This document shows positions 8,307-16,741 of a DNA stretch of 64,000 nucleotides, piece by piece. Each line of letters starts with the position of its first letter. Positions within the stretch are counted from its first letter, which is position 1. Location of the stretch: positions 62,001-126,000 of the forward strand of contig NZ_JACHIO010000011.1 in NCBI RefSeq assembly GCF_014203225.1, written 5' to 3'. Origin of the DNA: Granulicella mallensis (lineage in GTDB: Bacteria; Acidobacteriota; Terriglobia; Terriglobales; Acidobacteriaceae). The translations under genes and the position numbers were made by a program. The notes under the pieces are model-generated. The model worked only from the letters and a program-made list of their open reading frames with translations, had not been told where the DNA came from and searched no databases.

Positions 8307-9161
8307 ATGAAACTTCATCTTCTTGTCGCTTCGAGTCTTCTGCTGTTTGTCGTGCCCGCCTTCGCGGACAGCACCTTCACCCGCACCTTAAACGTCTCGT
8401 CGCAGGCCGATCTCTATGTTTCTACGGGGTCAGGCGATATCAAGATCTCCCAGGCCAATGACAACCAGATTCATGTGGTTGGCCACATTCATGCCGGATG
8501 GAGCTCCTTCGGAGACGTCAAAGCGCGCGAGCAGCGTATCGTCGACAACCCGCCGATCGTGCAGAACGGGAATGAAGTCCGCATCGGTGAGACGAGCGAT
8601 CGCAACCTGTTCAATAACATCTCCATCGACTACGACATTGCCGTTCCCTCATCCACCGCACTCAATCTCCATAGCGGTTCGGGTGACATCGAAATCAACC
8701 ATGTGGGCCGGTACCTTTCGGCAACCAGTGGCTCAGGAAACGTACGCGCCCATGGCATTCATGGACCTGCCGAACTTCAGGCGGGCTCGGGCGATATCGA
8801 ACTGGATCAGGACGCTGCCGGCGATGTGAAAGCCAAGACCGGTTCCGGTAATATTCGCATCCACGAGTTCAATGGCTCACTGAATGCTCGCACGGGTTCG
8901 GGCGATGTTGAGGCGATCGGACGGCTTGAGGGAACAGGAAACCTGGCGAGCGGTTCGGGATCGGTGCGCCTGCATCTGAATCCGGATGCACGCTTCAACC
9001 TCGAAGCGTCAACGGGATCGGGCGATATTCACATCCAGTTCCCCGGAGCTCCGAAGCAGGATGACTCCTCGCGGCACCACCTCACGGCTTCCATCAATGG
9101 AGGCGGAGCCCCGCTGGAGATTCGCACGGGTTCCGGCAACATCAATGTGGAGCCTCGCTAG
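8307..9161 (+). CDS. Secreted DUF4097-type putative adhesin with GSGD repeats
   Basis: The 284-residue protein has a signal peptide (MKLHLLVASSLLLFVVPAFA, cleavage after AFA) and then about nine irregular repeats ending in GSGDI, GSGNV, GSGSV or GSGNI from residue 40 to the end. These predict a right-handed beta-solenoid, as in the DUF4097 family called putative adhesins by analogy. It should be periplasmic or surface-exposed. The start is the ATG of MKLHLL behind GGGAG. There is no catalytic motif. It stands alone, with a perfect inverted repeat downstream. The fold is well supported; the role is not. Confidence 0.8.
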   Translation: MKLHLLVASSLLLFVVPAFADSTFTRTLNVSSQADLYVSTGSGDIKISQANDNQIHVVGHIHAGWSSFGDVKAREQRIVDNPPIVQNGNEVRIGETSDRNLFNNISIDYDIAVPSSTALNLHSGSGDIEINHVGRYLSATSGSGNVRAHGIHGPAELQAGSGDIELDQDAAGDVKAKTGSGNIRIHEFNGSLNARTGSGDVEAIGRLEGTGNLASGSGSVRLHLNPDARFNLEASTGSGDIHIQFPGAPKQDDSSRHHLTASINGGGAPLEIRTGSGNINVEPR

Positions 9162-9213
9162 GCTGGTCATTCAGTCCTGTTCCAGCAGTCCTATTCCAGG
9201 TTTAGCCAGATTC

Positions 9214-9379
9214 TTGTTTTGAAGGGGCGGGGCTTCAGCCCCGCCGTTAGAAGTCGCTGCGAACGGTGGCTTTAGCCACTGAGGGAATGATATCGGAGCA
9301 AACCCATGTCCCTCCGCGGCTAAAACCCTTCAGGAGATCGCCTCAACGGCGGGGCTGAAGCCCCGCCCCTTCAAAACAA
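9214..9379. repeat. Perfect 35-bp inverted repeat enclosing 96 bp
   Basis: Arms 9214-9248 and 9345-9379 are exact reverse complements. Each arm is itself a palindrome around GGCGGGGCTTCAGCCCCGCC and ends in TTGTTTTG. The middle contains a further small palindrome, GTGGCTTTAGCCAC. It fills the gap between the adhesin-like gene and gph and belongs to the same motif class as the element at 18281-18460. Confidence 0.95.
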
Positions 9380-9453
9380 AAATGAGTTCTAATCCCCTCA
9401 TCCGTAGTTTGAAGCTGTGAGTTTGCTGACACGCTCTAACCTAAACTAGGGGT

Positions 9454-10152
9454 ATGCCTGTTCCACGTTTTCTGGTTTTCGATCTCGACGGTACCCTTAT
9501 CAACTCTTCGCTTGACCTCTGCAACTCGGTCAATGCGATGTTGGAACACCTCGGCAAGCCTCCTTTGCCGAATGCTGTGATTGCAAGTTACATCGGGGAT
9601 GGCGCGGCGATGCTGGTTCGCCGCGCCTTGGGCGATCCCGGGGACCTCGATGCCAGTACCCACGATGAGAGCGTGGTGCGCGAGGCGCTCGAGTTTTTCC
9701 TGAGCTACTACCGTGTGCACAAGCTCGATAACACGGTCGTCTATGACGGAGTGTTGGCCTCACTGGAACAGATTCGCAACCGGCATCCGCAGATCCTGAT
9801 GGCCGTGCTTACCAATAAGCCGGTAGGACCTTCGCTCGATATTTGCAGGCAACTGGGCCTTGAGCCGTTTTTCTTCCAGAACTATGGCGGCGATTCTTTC
9901 CCGACCAAGAAGCCCGATCCGCAGGGATTGCAGACGCTCATCGCCGAGGCGAATGCGAGGCTCGATCAGCCGCTACGGACCGATGAGATTGTGATGATTG
10001 GCGATACGGATGTCGATGTGCTCACCGGACGGAGCTGCGGGGTTCGCACGCTCGGCTGTGGGTTCGGCTTGTCGCCTCATGCGCTGGCTGCTGCGCAACC
10101 CGATGTGTTTGTCGAGCATGCCTCGGAGTGGCCGAGGGTGCTCGGGTTGTAG
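9454..10152 (+). CDS. gph: HAD-family phosphatase, phosphoglycolate phosphatase-like
   Basis: A 232-residue cytosolic HAD hydrolase that removes phosphate from small molecules; Gph members act on 2-phosphoglycolate, for instance after repair of DNA 3' ends. Motif I is DLDGTLINS with Asp10 (nucleophile) and Asp12. Motif II is the Thr in AVLTNKPVG, motif III the Lys in FPTKKPDPQ, and motif IV is GDTDVD. An alpha-helical cap lies between motifs I and II, as in the Gph/PgmB subgroup. The substrate is not certain from motifs; beta-phosphoglucomutase-like or pyrophosphatase activity is possible. Single gene flanked by repeats. Confidence 0.85.
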   Translation: MPVPRFLVFDLDGTLINSSLDLCNSVNAMLEHLGKPPLPNAVIASYIGDGAAMLVRRALGDPGDLDASTHDESVVREALEFFLSYYRVHKLDNTVVYDGVLASLEQIRNRHPQILMAVLTNKPVGPSLDICRQLGLEPFFFQNYGGDSFPTKKPDPQGLQTLIAEANARLDQPLRTDEIVMIGDTDVDVLTGRSCGVRTLGCGFGLSPHALAAAQPDVFVEHASEWPRVLGL

Positions 10153-10200
10153 TTTTTGTCTTTGTCTTTGTCTTTGTTTTTGTCTTTGCTGTTGCCTTTG
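10153..10200. repeat. Short-period TTTGTC tandem array
   Basis: Immediately after the gph stop, TTTGTC units (with TTTTTG and CTTTGC variants) repeat about six times and lead into the dispersed palindromic element that follows. It is probably a slippage-grown edge of that element. Confidence 0.8.
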
Positions 10201-10410
10201 CTTTTCTGGTTGTCATTCCGAGCGCAGCGAGCGAACCTGCTTCCTCCCGTTCTTCGTTCGTATCACCCAGAAAGCAAGCGATCTGGAACTGAGGCTTGGC
10301 TTCAGCTGACACACAACGTTTGTGGCGACACTCGCAAAAAACGGGAGACAGCAGGTTCGCTCCCCTTCGGCTACGCTCAGGGTCGGAATGACAACCTGAA
10401 AAGCAAAGGC
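10195..10410. repeat. Dispersed palindromic element, copy 1 (about 215 bp)
   Basis: The ends are inverted: TTTGCTTTTCTGGTTGTCAT at the left against ATGACAACCTGAAAAGCAAA at the right, with GCGAACCTGCT against AGCAGGTTCGC inside. The inner part shares AACGTTTGTGGC and AAAACGGGAG with the element at 29790-29995, so these are two copies of one family. Confidence 0.85.
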
Positions 10411-10446
10411 AAAGACAGAGCAAAAGCGCCGCAACGCTGGATGCCC

Positions 10447-11967
10447 TTAGAACTGGAAGTAAAGAAACGAACTCGTGTGGTCGAGATTGGCGAGGATCGC
10501 AAAGAAGAGTACCGCCATCACAATACCCCAGACGATATTGGAAGACCAGCGCAGACGCGGCAGAAGAATACTAGGCGCGGCTGAGGAGGGTGGCTCTTCT
10601 CCGAGAATCTCCTGAGTGTTGGGCATAAACCAGACGATGGGGAAGAGCGCCAGCCCCAGGGCTCCGTCCAGAAGATTGCCGATGTGACCACGCCCGTTGC
10701 CGCCGAAGAGATCGTGCAGCATGGCGAAGGCGGAATGCAGAGAATCCGCGCGGAAGAAGATAAGCGCGAGCGAGACCTGCAGATAGACGCCGATGCGCAG
10801 CGCCATACGCAGAAGTCCCGTCGGAGGCTCTTCCGTGACTCCCTTCTGCCGCTGCCGGAAGTGCCGCCAGGCCTGGTTTGCTGTCAGGTAGACGCCATGC
10901 AGCAGGCCGAAGAGAAGGAACTGCAGGCCCGCGCCGTGCCATAGCCCGGTGAGCAGCATGGTAATGATCGTCGGATAGGCCACCATCGCGGAGAAGCCGC
11001 TGACGGTTGTCAGAGCCTTGCGCGAGATCTTCTTCCCAGCCGCCAGGCGGCGGCGCTGCACGCCCAGCAGGATCGGGTTGTAGAGATAGAGCGTGACGTA
11101 GCGCGTGAGCGTCATGTGCCAGCGTTGCCAGTACTCGGTCACGCTGGTGGCTTTGTAGGGGGAGTCGAAGTTGAGCGGGAAGCGGATGGAGAAGATGCGC
11201 GCCAGTCCCAGCGCCATGTCCGAGTAACCCGAAAAGTCAAAGTAGAGCTGCATCGTGTAGAGGATGAGTCCGGTCCACGCTGAGGCTGCGGACTGCGAAC
11301 CGGCATGAGCGAAAGCAAGGCTGGCTTGTCCTGAGAGCCTGTCCGCGATCAATACCTTCTTGCCGAGACCGAACAGGAACCAGGTGATTCCCAGCGATAC
11401 GTCCGCAGGCACCAGGCGAAAGCGCCGTCCCGCCGCGAACTGCGGCATCATCTCCTTGTGATGGAGGATCGGACCGATGATGAGGTGCGGGAAGAAGGTG
11501 ACGAATAGCACATAGCTGAGAAGGTCCTGGCGCTCCGCCTGTCCCTGCGCGAGATCCACGAGGTAGGAGATCTGGGTGAAGGTGAAGAAGGAGATTCCGA
11601 GAGGCAGAAGCACCGGGTGCGCGGCTGGAGCGGGTAGGTGCAGGCTGTGAATCAGCAGCAGCGTCTTGTACAGATATTTGAAGTAGAAGAGTGCGAGCAG
11701 GTTGAGCGTGATGCCCAGTGTCAAAAACTGGCGGCGGCGTGAGCTTCCTTCCTCGGCCGCGGCAATGGCCATCGAAACCAGGTAGTTGACGACGATGGAT
11801 CCCAGGAGGAAGAAGACAAAGACCGGCTTGAAGACCGCATAGAAGACGATCGAGCAGAGAGCAAGCCACGCGATCACGGGCCTGCGGCCGAGGCGTCCGA
11901 GCAGGTGGAATCCCACCATGGTGATGGGGAGAAAGCAGAAGATGAATTTGAAAGAGTTAAAAAGCAT
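10447..11967 (-). CDS. MBOAT-family O-acyltransferase (AlgI-like)
   Basis: A 506-residue polytopic inner-membrane protein of the MBOAT family, which passes acyl groups (often acetyl) from the cytoplasm to extracytoplasmic sugars or polymers. It begins with the AlgI-like N-terminus MLFNSFKFIFCFLPITMVGF. The usual landmarks are present: PLGISFFTFTQISYLVD, YFDFSGYSDMALGLARI, TEYWQRWHMTLTRYVTLYLY and the catalytic-histidine region LTGLWHGAGLQFLLFGLLHG. The upstream gene on the same strand encodes an SGNH-like membrane-anchored protein, the usual partner in AlgI-AlgJ/X, DltB-DltD and PatA-PatB systems. No polysaccharide synthesis genes lie nearby, so the acceptor is unknown. Confidence 0.92.
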   Translation of the reverse strand: MLFNSFKFIFCFLPITMVGFHLLGRLGRRPVIAWLALCSIVFYAVFKPVFVFFLLGSIVVNYLVSMAIAAAEEGSSRRRQFLTLGITLNLLALFYFKYLYKTLLLIHSLHLPAPAAHPVLLPLGISFFTFTQISYLVDLAQGQAERQDLLSYVLFVTFFPHLIIGPILHHKEMMPQFAAGRRFRLVPADVSLGITWFLFGLGKKVLIADRLSGQASLAFAHAGSQSAASAWTGLILYTMQLYFDFSGYSDMALGLARIFSIRFPLNFDSPYKATSVTEYWQRWHMTLTRYVTLYLYNPILLGVQRRRLAAGKKISRKALTTVSGFSAMVAYPTIITMLLTGLWHGAGLQFLLFGLLHGVYLTANQAWRHFRQRQKGVTEEPPTGLLRMALRIGVYLQVSLALIFFRADSLHSAFAMLHDLFGGNGRGHIGNLLDGALGLALFPIVWFMPNTQEILGEEPPSSAAPSILLPRLRWSSNIVWGIVMAVLFFAILANLDHTSSFLYFQF

Positions 11968-12028
11968 TGTTTGCCGCAGCGTAAATAAAAGACGAGGGTA
12001 TCAAAGCGGCCCGGGGCCTACGCGAAAC

Positions 12029-12143
12029 TAGAGCAGAATCCCTATAGGTATACCCAAGGGCAATCCTTTAGACGGTGCTTTTCCCCAGGAAAAGCACCAC
12101 TCCTAAGCTCTTTCCGGGGGACAGTGATAGGGATTCTGCTCTA
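12029..12143. repeat. Nested inverted repeat ending on a stop codon
   Basis: Perfect 17-bp arms 12029-12045 and 12127-12143 surround an 11-bp hairpin (12074-12084 with 12088-12098). The last three bases of the right arm (12141-12143) are the stop codon of the SGNH-like gene. Between that gene and the MBOAT gene it could act as a processing or partial-termination site. Confidence 0.85.
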
Positions 12144-13313
12144 ACGCTGCAGAGAAACAGAGTGAAACTCAGGGATGTTGGGCTGTGACGCAATGCTGCG
12201 GTTGTCAATATAGGGGGTTTTCTGGAGGACTTCGTTGACCTGGCGTGCCACCAGGGTGCTGACGATGCGCGATCCGAAGGCCGTATAGTGGCGGCCATCA
12301 TTGAAGAGGCCAATGGGCAACGATTGCAGAGAGTTGCTGGTGATGCCTTCCAACTCTGAGGAGTAGGCCTTGAGATTGTCGTCGCAGGAGGGGATGGGGG
12401 CTACATCTACCAGGACGATGGCGCTGCGATTGGAGTAGCCCTTCCGATACTGATCCGCCAGGGCGCGCGGAAAGTCTCCATGAGAGTGCTCATTGAGCTT
12501 GGCTGCGGATTCGCAGTACGTTCGAGCCGGTGAAGGGGGAGTAAAGAAGCCGTTGCGTACCTGAATCTGGTCTTCTTCCGCGCGAAGATGCGTTGTACGG
12601 AACCAAACATCTTTGATTGCGTAATACGCTGTGAAGCCTGCGGCATAGCCGGCAAAGGCAATGGCTTCATGGGGGTGATTCAAAAGGACCTGGTGGCTTT
12701 CGCTGGGTGATCCATGACGCAGCAGTTCAAGCAGGCCTTCCGCGTAGATGGTGTGCCTCCAGACACGGTTTTCCTGCTGGAAGTCATCCGGCGCCAACTG
12801 CACGACCAATACCTTAGGGTGTGTGTTTTGTTTGAGATAGTGGTCGAGCGTGAGGTTTCCGGTGACGGCCAGAACGGCGTTGGTCACGGCGATATTGCAG
12901 GTCTTGAAGCCGGTTTCGCGGTTCACTACCTCGGGGTCGATACCCGTCATCGCGGTGGAGTCTCCATAGACGAGCACGTCGCAGTTGCGATCCTGGAAGT
13001 TAAAGATCGCGTCATTGGACTGTACCCAGACGCTGGCGCCATGGTGAAGAAAGAAATCGGATTTGCCGAGGCAGATAAACGCCGGTATCGCCAATAGCGG
13101 AAGGAGCACGACCAGCATGCAGTAGCGAATCGCTGGATCGGCGGTCTGTCGCCCTGTCTGATGACCGATGGCGGTCGAAGGCAAGTGCGTCGCAGCTTCG
13201 TGAAGCTCTAGTGCCAAGCTCATGAGGTCCAAGGTTTGTGGGATCATTCTACCTACAAGTCCGCTTAACCGGAAAGACCGGTTTGGCGAATCTGCAGGCA
13301 GCGTCGTCTTCAT
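12141..13313 (-). CDS. SGNH-hydrolase-like membrane-anchored protein, partner of MBOAT
   Basis: 390 residues in the longest form. There is one membrane helix (AIRYCMLVVLLPLLAIPAFI, about 83-102), then an extracytoplasmic SGNH-like domain. Block I is VYGDSTAMTGIDP with the candidate nucleophile Ser, and a block V-like DGRHYTAFGSR carries the Asp-x-x-His. This is the pattern of AlgJ/AlgX/DltD/PatB-like proteins that complete acyl transfer onto a polymer. The start is uncertain: ATG 13313 lacks a ribosome binding site, whereas ATG 13250 (MIPQTLDLM) has AGGT close upstream and is favoured by me. The stop lies within an inverted repeat. The next gene downstream, 173 bp away, is the MBOAT acyltransferase. 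Confidence 0.72.
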   Translation of the reverse strand: MKTTLPADSPNRSFRLSGLVGRMIPQTLDLMSLALELHEAATHLPSTAIGHQTGRQTADPAIRYCMLVVLLPLLAIPAFICLGKSDFFLHHGASVWVQSNDAIFNFQDRNCDVLVYGDSTAMTGIDPEVVNRETGFKTCNIAVTNAVLAVTGNLTLDHYLKQNTHPKVLVVQLAPDDFQQENRVWRHTIYAEGLLELLRHGSPSESHQVLLNHPHEAIAFAGYAAGFTAYYAIKDVWFRTTHLRAEEDQIQVRNGFFTPPSPARTYCESAAKLNEHSHGDFPRALADQYRKGYSNRSAIVLVDVAPIPSCDDNLKAYSSELEGITSNSLQSLPIGLFNDGRHYTAFGSRIVSTLVARQVNEVLQKTPYIDNRSIASQPNIPEFHSVSLQR

Positions 13314-13429
13314 AACAGGGCAGCTTGCGGTTCATTGTAGAAACCTGTAAGTCAACCCACTATGGTCTTTGACGCAGAACTGGCCAATTAGATTACACAG
13401 CCCTCAAATTGTTTTTTATCAATGAGTTA

Positions 13430-14290
13430 CTAGCGCAAAAAGATGCTCAACTCGGCCGCCGCCCCGCGCAGATGGGTCAGGAAGCGCGTCTGCATTTCGA
13501 GCATCGGCATGCGCGGAGCATGACCGCTCAGATTGACGGTGGCCACGACGCGTCCATTGGGAGCCTGTACCGGTACCGCCAGAGAGCGCAGACCGATCTC
13601 CAGTTCCTGGTCCACCAGGGCGTAGCCGTTACGGCGGACATTCCGCAGCGCGAGCCGTAGCTTGTCGGCCGAGGTGATCGTCCGCGGCGTGAACTGCGTG
13701 AAGGTAGCCCGGGAGAGGTAGAGCTCAAGCTGGTCCTGGGGCAGGTAAGCCAGCAGAACACGGCCCATGCTGGTACAGAACGCCGGCAGGCGAGAGCCGA
13801 TGTGCAGGTCGACCGACATGACGCGCGTGACGCTGGTGCGTGCGATGTAGACGATGTCGTCGCCGTCGAGCGTAGCCACGGAGAAGGACTCGTGCAGGGT
13901 GGACGACATGCGCTCCAGAATGGGCTGCGCTGCGTTGGCGAGTGTGCTGGAGGCCGTATAGGTGTTGGCCAGGGTCAGCATCTTGGGCCGCAGCGAGTAG
14001 CGCTGGGTCTCGTCGGAGCCGGCAAATCCCAGCTTGACCAGGGTGTACAGGCAACGCCGCACGGCAGCACGCGAGAGGCCGGTGCGTACGCTGAGCTGCG
14101 AGATGGTCATCTGCGGAGTCTGCGGAGTAAAGGCCTGAATGACAACGAGACCGCGAGCCAGCGAGGCCATAAAGTTCGGGTCGCCTGTGTAAACCTCCAG
14201 CGCGGTAGCAGGGGAGATCTTGACTTTGGGAGCGGGGGTAGAGGGAATAGCGGGGACTGCTGGCGTGGCCGCGGGCAGAATGGGGTTCAC
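13430..14290 (-). CDS. IclR-family transcriptional regulator (PcaR/PobR-like)
   Basis: A 286-residue regulator with a Pro/Ala-rich N-terminal extension of about 38 residues, an IclR winged helix (about 40-105: SLARGLVVIQAF, MTISQLSVRTGLSRAAVRRCLYTLVKLGF) and a C-terminal effector-binding domain (to 286). The RAAVRRCLYTL recognition helix and DDIVYIARTSVTRVMSVDLHIGSRLPAFCTSMGRVLLA are typical of the PcaR/PcaU/PobR subgroup, which senses aromatic acids or ketoadipate (established for the family). No catabolic genes lie next to it here, so its targets are elsewhere or it controls only itself. Single gene. Confidence 0.9.
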   Translation of the reverse strand: MNPILPAATPAVPAIPSTPAPKVKISPATALEVYTGDPNFMASLARGLVVIQAFTPQTPQMTISQLSVRTGLSRAAVRRCLYTLVKLGFAGSDETQRYSLRPKMLTLANTYTASSTLANAAQPILERMSSTLHESFSVATLDGDDIVYIARTSVTRVMSVDLHIGSRLPAFCTSMGRVLLAYLPQDQLELYLSRATFTQFTPRTITSADKLRLALRNVRRNGYALVDQELEIGLRSLAVPVQAPNGRVVATVNLSGHAPRMPMLEMQTRFLTHLRGAAAELSIFLR

Positions 14291-14452
14291 GGAAACCTCC
14301 TAAAAACGGGCCACGTACCGACATGGTGCGATTGCCGTCCTGTCTCTACGATAAACGCACGACGCGGGTAAGCGCAAGATCTCCCCCATTTCTCCCCCAG
14401 GTGGTACGGAAATGGCGGCTCTTTCCAAAGGCTTTTGACGCTGAGTAAAAAC

Positions 14453-14487
14453 GCAAAGGTCGCCACGGATTCAGTGGCGACCTTTGC
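14453..14487 (-). terminator. Terminator after pgi
   Basis: A perfect 14-bp stem (14453-14466 with 14474-14487) and 7-nt loop. On the minus strand it is followed by GTTTTTAC. It lies 17 bp beyond the pgi stop codon. Confidence 0.92.
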
Positions 14488-14503
14488 ATTTTCTTTCCGG
14501 TAA

Positions 14504-16135
14504 TTACTTCTTGCTTCTGTAGCGGCGAATCAGGTTGGTGGTCGAAGTATCGTGTGCGAGTGCGGGTTCTGTCGCGCTCTCGAGTTCGCCGATGATCTTC
14601 TGTGCCAGCACCTTGCCGAGCTCTACGCCCCACTGGTCGAACGAGTCGATGCTCCAGATCGTTCCCTGGGTAAAGACAGAGTGCTCGTATAGCGCGATCA
14701 GCTTGCCCAGTACCTCGGGTGTAAGCACGTCGGCCAGGATCGTGTTCGAGGGGCGGTTGCCCTCAAATACCTTGTGCGGCACCAGAGCCTCGGCGACGCC
14801 TTCCGCCTTGACCTCTTCGGCGGTCTTGCCGAAGGCCAGCGCTTCGGCCTGGGCGAAGACGTTCGCCATCAGCATGTCGTGGTGCCTGCCGAGCGGGTTG
14901 AGCGTCTTGTAGAAGCCGATGAAGTCGCAGGGAATCAGCCGCGTGCCCTGGTGGATGAGTTGGTAGAAGGAGTGCTGGCCGTTGGTGCCGGGCTCGCCCC
15001 AGTAGATCGGACCGGTCTCGGTGGCAACGTGTTCGCCGGAGAGCGTGACGTGCTTGCCGTTCGACTCCATCGTGAGCTGTTGGAGATAGGCCGGGAAGCG
15101 CTTGAGGTACTGCTCGTAGGGCAGAATCGCGACCGTCTGGGCGTCGAAGAAATCCGTGTACCAGACAGTAAGCAGACCGAGCAGCACGGGCAGGTTCTTC
15201 TCGAAGGGCGTTGTGCGGAAGTGAACGTCCATCGCGTGGAAGCCGGCGAGCATTGCGCGGAAGTTATCCGGGCCGATGGCGATCATGGTGGAGAGGCCGA
15301 TGGCGGAGTCCATGGAGTAGCGACCGCCGACCCAGTCCCAGAAGCCGAACATGTTCTCGGTGTCGATGCCGAACTCTGCAACGGCCTTGGCGTTGGTCGA
15401 GATGGCGACGAAGTGCTTGGCGATGGCCGAATCGTCCTTTAGCGAGGCGAGAGCCCAGTCACGCGCGGAGTGCGCGTTGGTCATGGTCTCGAGCGTGGTG
15501 AAGGTCTTGGAGGCGACGAGGAAGAGGGTCTCGTCGGCGTTGAGGTCCTGCACGGCCTCGGCGAAGTCCGTGCCGTCGACGTTGGAGACGAAGCGGAAGG
15601 TGAGATCGCGCTGGGAGTAGTGCTTCAGCGCCTCGTAGGCCATGACGGGGCCGAGGTCGGAGCCGCCGATGCCGATGTTGATGACGTTCTTGATGCGCTT
15701 GCCGGTGTGTCCCTTCCACTCGCCGGAGCGGATGCGGTCGGCGAAGCCGGACATCTTGTCGAGCACCTTGTGGACTTCGGGAACGACATCTTCGCCGTCG
15801 ACCTTGATGGATTCGGACTTGGGAGCGCGCAGGGCGACGTGCAGCACGGCGCGGTTCTCGGTGATGTTGATCTTTTCACCGGTGAACATGGCCTCGATGT
15901 GCTGCTTCAGGCCGGACTGTTCGGCGAGCTGCGTGAGCAGGCTCAGGGTTTCGTCGGTGACGCGGTTCTTCGAGTAGTCGAGGAAGAGGCCTTCGGCTTC
16001 AGCGGTAAGGCGTGTGCCGCGTGCGGGATCGTCCTTGAAGAGCTGGCGAAGCTGGAGCGTCTTCACGGTTTCTGCATGCTGCGTCAAGGCTTTCCAGGCT
16101 GGGCGCTGGGTCAGAGGGGCTATCTTTTCACTCAT
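14504..16135 (-). CDS. pgi: Glucose-6-phosphate isomerase
   Basis: Interconverts glucose 6-phosphate and fructose 6-phosphate in glycolysis and gluconeogenesis. Signatures: [19 protein letters not shown], the SIS-type phosphate site [50 protein letters not shown] with the catalytic His, and near the end [16 protein letters not shown] place the start at 16135 ([11 protein letters not shown]), not the upstream in-frame codon, because AGGAGAG stands at the right distance. This gives 543 residues, matching the long form typical of Proteobacteria. It is a monocistronic gene with a clear terminator, divergent from a small hypothetical gene. Confidence 0.97.
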   Translation of the reverse strand: MSEKIAPLTQRPAWKALTQHAETVKTLQLRQLFKDDPARGTRLTAEAEGLFLDYSKNRVTDETLSLLTQLAEQSGLKQHIEAMFTGEKINITENRAVLHVALRAPKSESIKVDGEDVVPEVHKVLDKMSGFADRIRSGEWKGHTGKRIKNVINIGIGGSDLGPVMAYEALKHYSQRDLTFRFVSNVDGTDFAEAVQDLNADETLFLVASKTFTTLETMTNAHSARDWALASLKDDSAIAKHFVAISTNAKAVAEFGIDTENMFGFWDWVGGRYSMDSAIGLSTMIAIGPDNFRAMLAGFHAMDVHFRTTPFEKNLPVLLGLLTVWYTDFFDAQTVAILPYEQYLKRFPAYLQQLTMESNGKHVTLSGEHVATETGPIYWGEPGTNGQHSFYQLIHQGTRLIPCDFIGFYKTLNPLGRHHDMLMANVFAQAEALAFGKTAEEVKAEGVAEALVPHKVFEGNRPSNTILADVLTPEVLGKLIALYEHSVFTQGTIWSIDSFDQWGVELGKVLAQKIIGELESATEPALAHDTSTTNLIRRYRSKK

Positions 16136-16321
16136 GGAATCTCTCCTGTCGCTATTAGAACATTGAGCGATCACTGCTTTATGACAACCCCAAAGGCTCG
16201 AAGGTTGTCATATGCAGTGAACAGCCTTTCGTCGTACTGAATGTTGAGATCCGGATGGCGGCGAAAGGCAAAATCGATTCTGACGTTTTCTTTCTTCTGC
16301 AGGCCTTAAAATCACACGCAT

Positions 16322-16741
16322 ATGGATAAGGTCGATCCCTTCACGGGCTCTTGGATCTTCCGGCCCGCGCTGTCGAAGATGAGTACGCCGGGGCCGAGAA
16401 GGTGGGTGCAGACGATCGAGTGCGAGGGGGACATGGTGAGTGTGCGGGAGGAGATCGACTTTGGGGAAGGCCATGCGACGACCATTGAGATTGAAGCTAA
16501 GTTCAACGGCAAATCGTATACCGTAAGTGGGTCACCGGCGGCAGACGCCATAGCCTACACACGCCTCGACAACCAGACGATCTCCGGAACTGCCAGCAGG
16601 CAGGGGATTGTGACGATTCAGGAGACCCTTGTGGTCGCGGAGGATGGGCAGCGCATGACCATGAAGTACACGGTGTTTCGGGGCAAGAAGAAGGTGGCTA
16701 AGGGGATTGCAATGTTTGAGCGCATGGGGACTTGCCGGTGA
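16322..16741 (+). CDS. Conserved hypothetical, lipocalin-like small protein
   Basis: 139 residues, no signal peptide and no recognised family name. The sequence alternates polar and hydrophobic residues in strands (FTGSWIFRPALSKM, ATTIEIEAKFNGKSYTVSG, TISGTASRQGIVTIQETLVV, RMTMKYTVFRGKKKVAKGIAMFERM), suggesting a small beta-barrel of lipocalin-like type. The opening DPFTGSWIF resembles the start of lipocalin-like proteins common in Acidobacteria. Its stop codon overlaps the start of the next gene (GTGA), so the two are translationally coupled and probably act together. Confidence 0.7.
   Translation: MDKVDPFTGSWIFRPALSKMSTPGPRRWVQTIECEGDMVSVREEIDFGEGHATTIEIEAKFNGKSYTVSGSPAADAIAYTRLDNQTISGTASRQGIVTIQETLVVAEDGQRMTMKYTVFRGKKKVAKGIAMFERMGTCR

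Noticed and set aside
14774..16240. Long plus-strand frames opposite pgi
   Set aside because: Antisense shadows of a certain housekeeping gene; no initiation signals.
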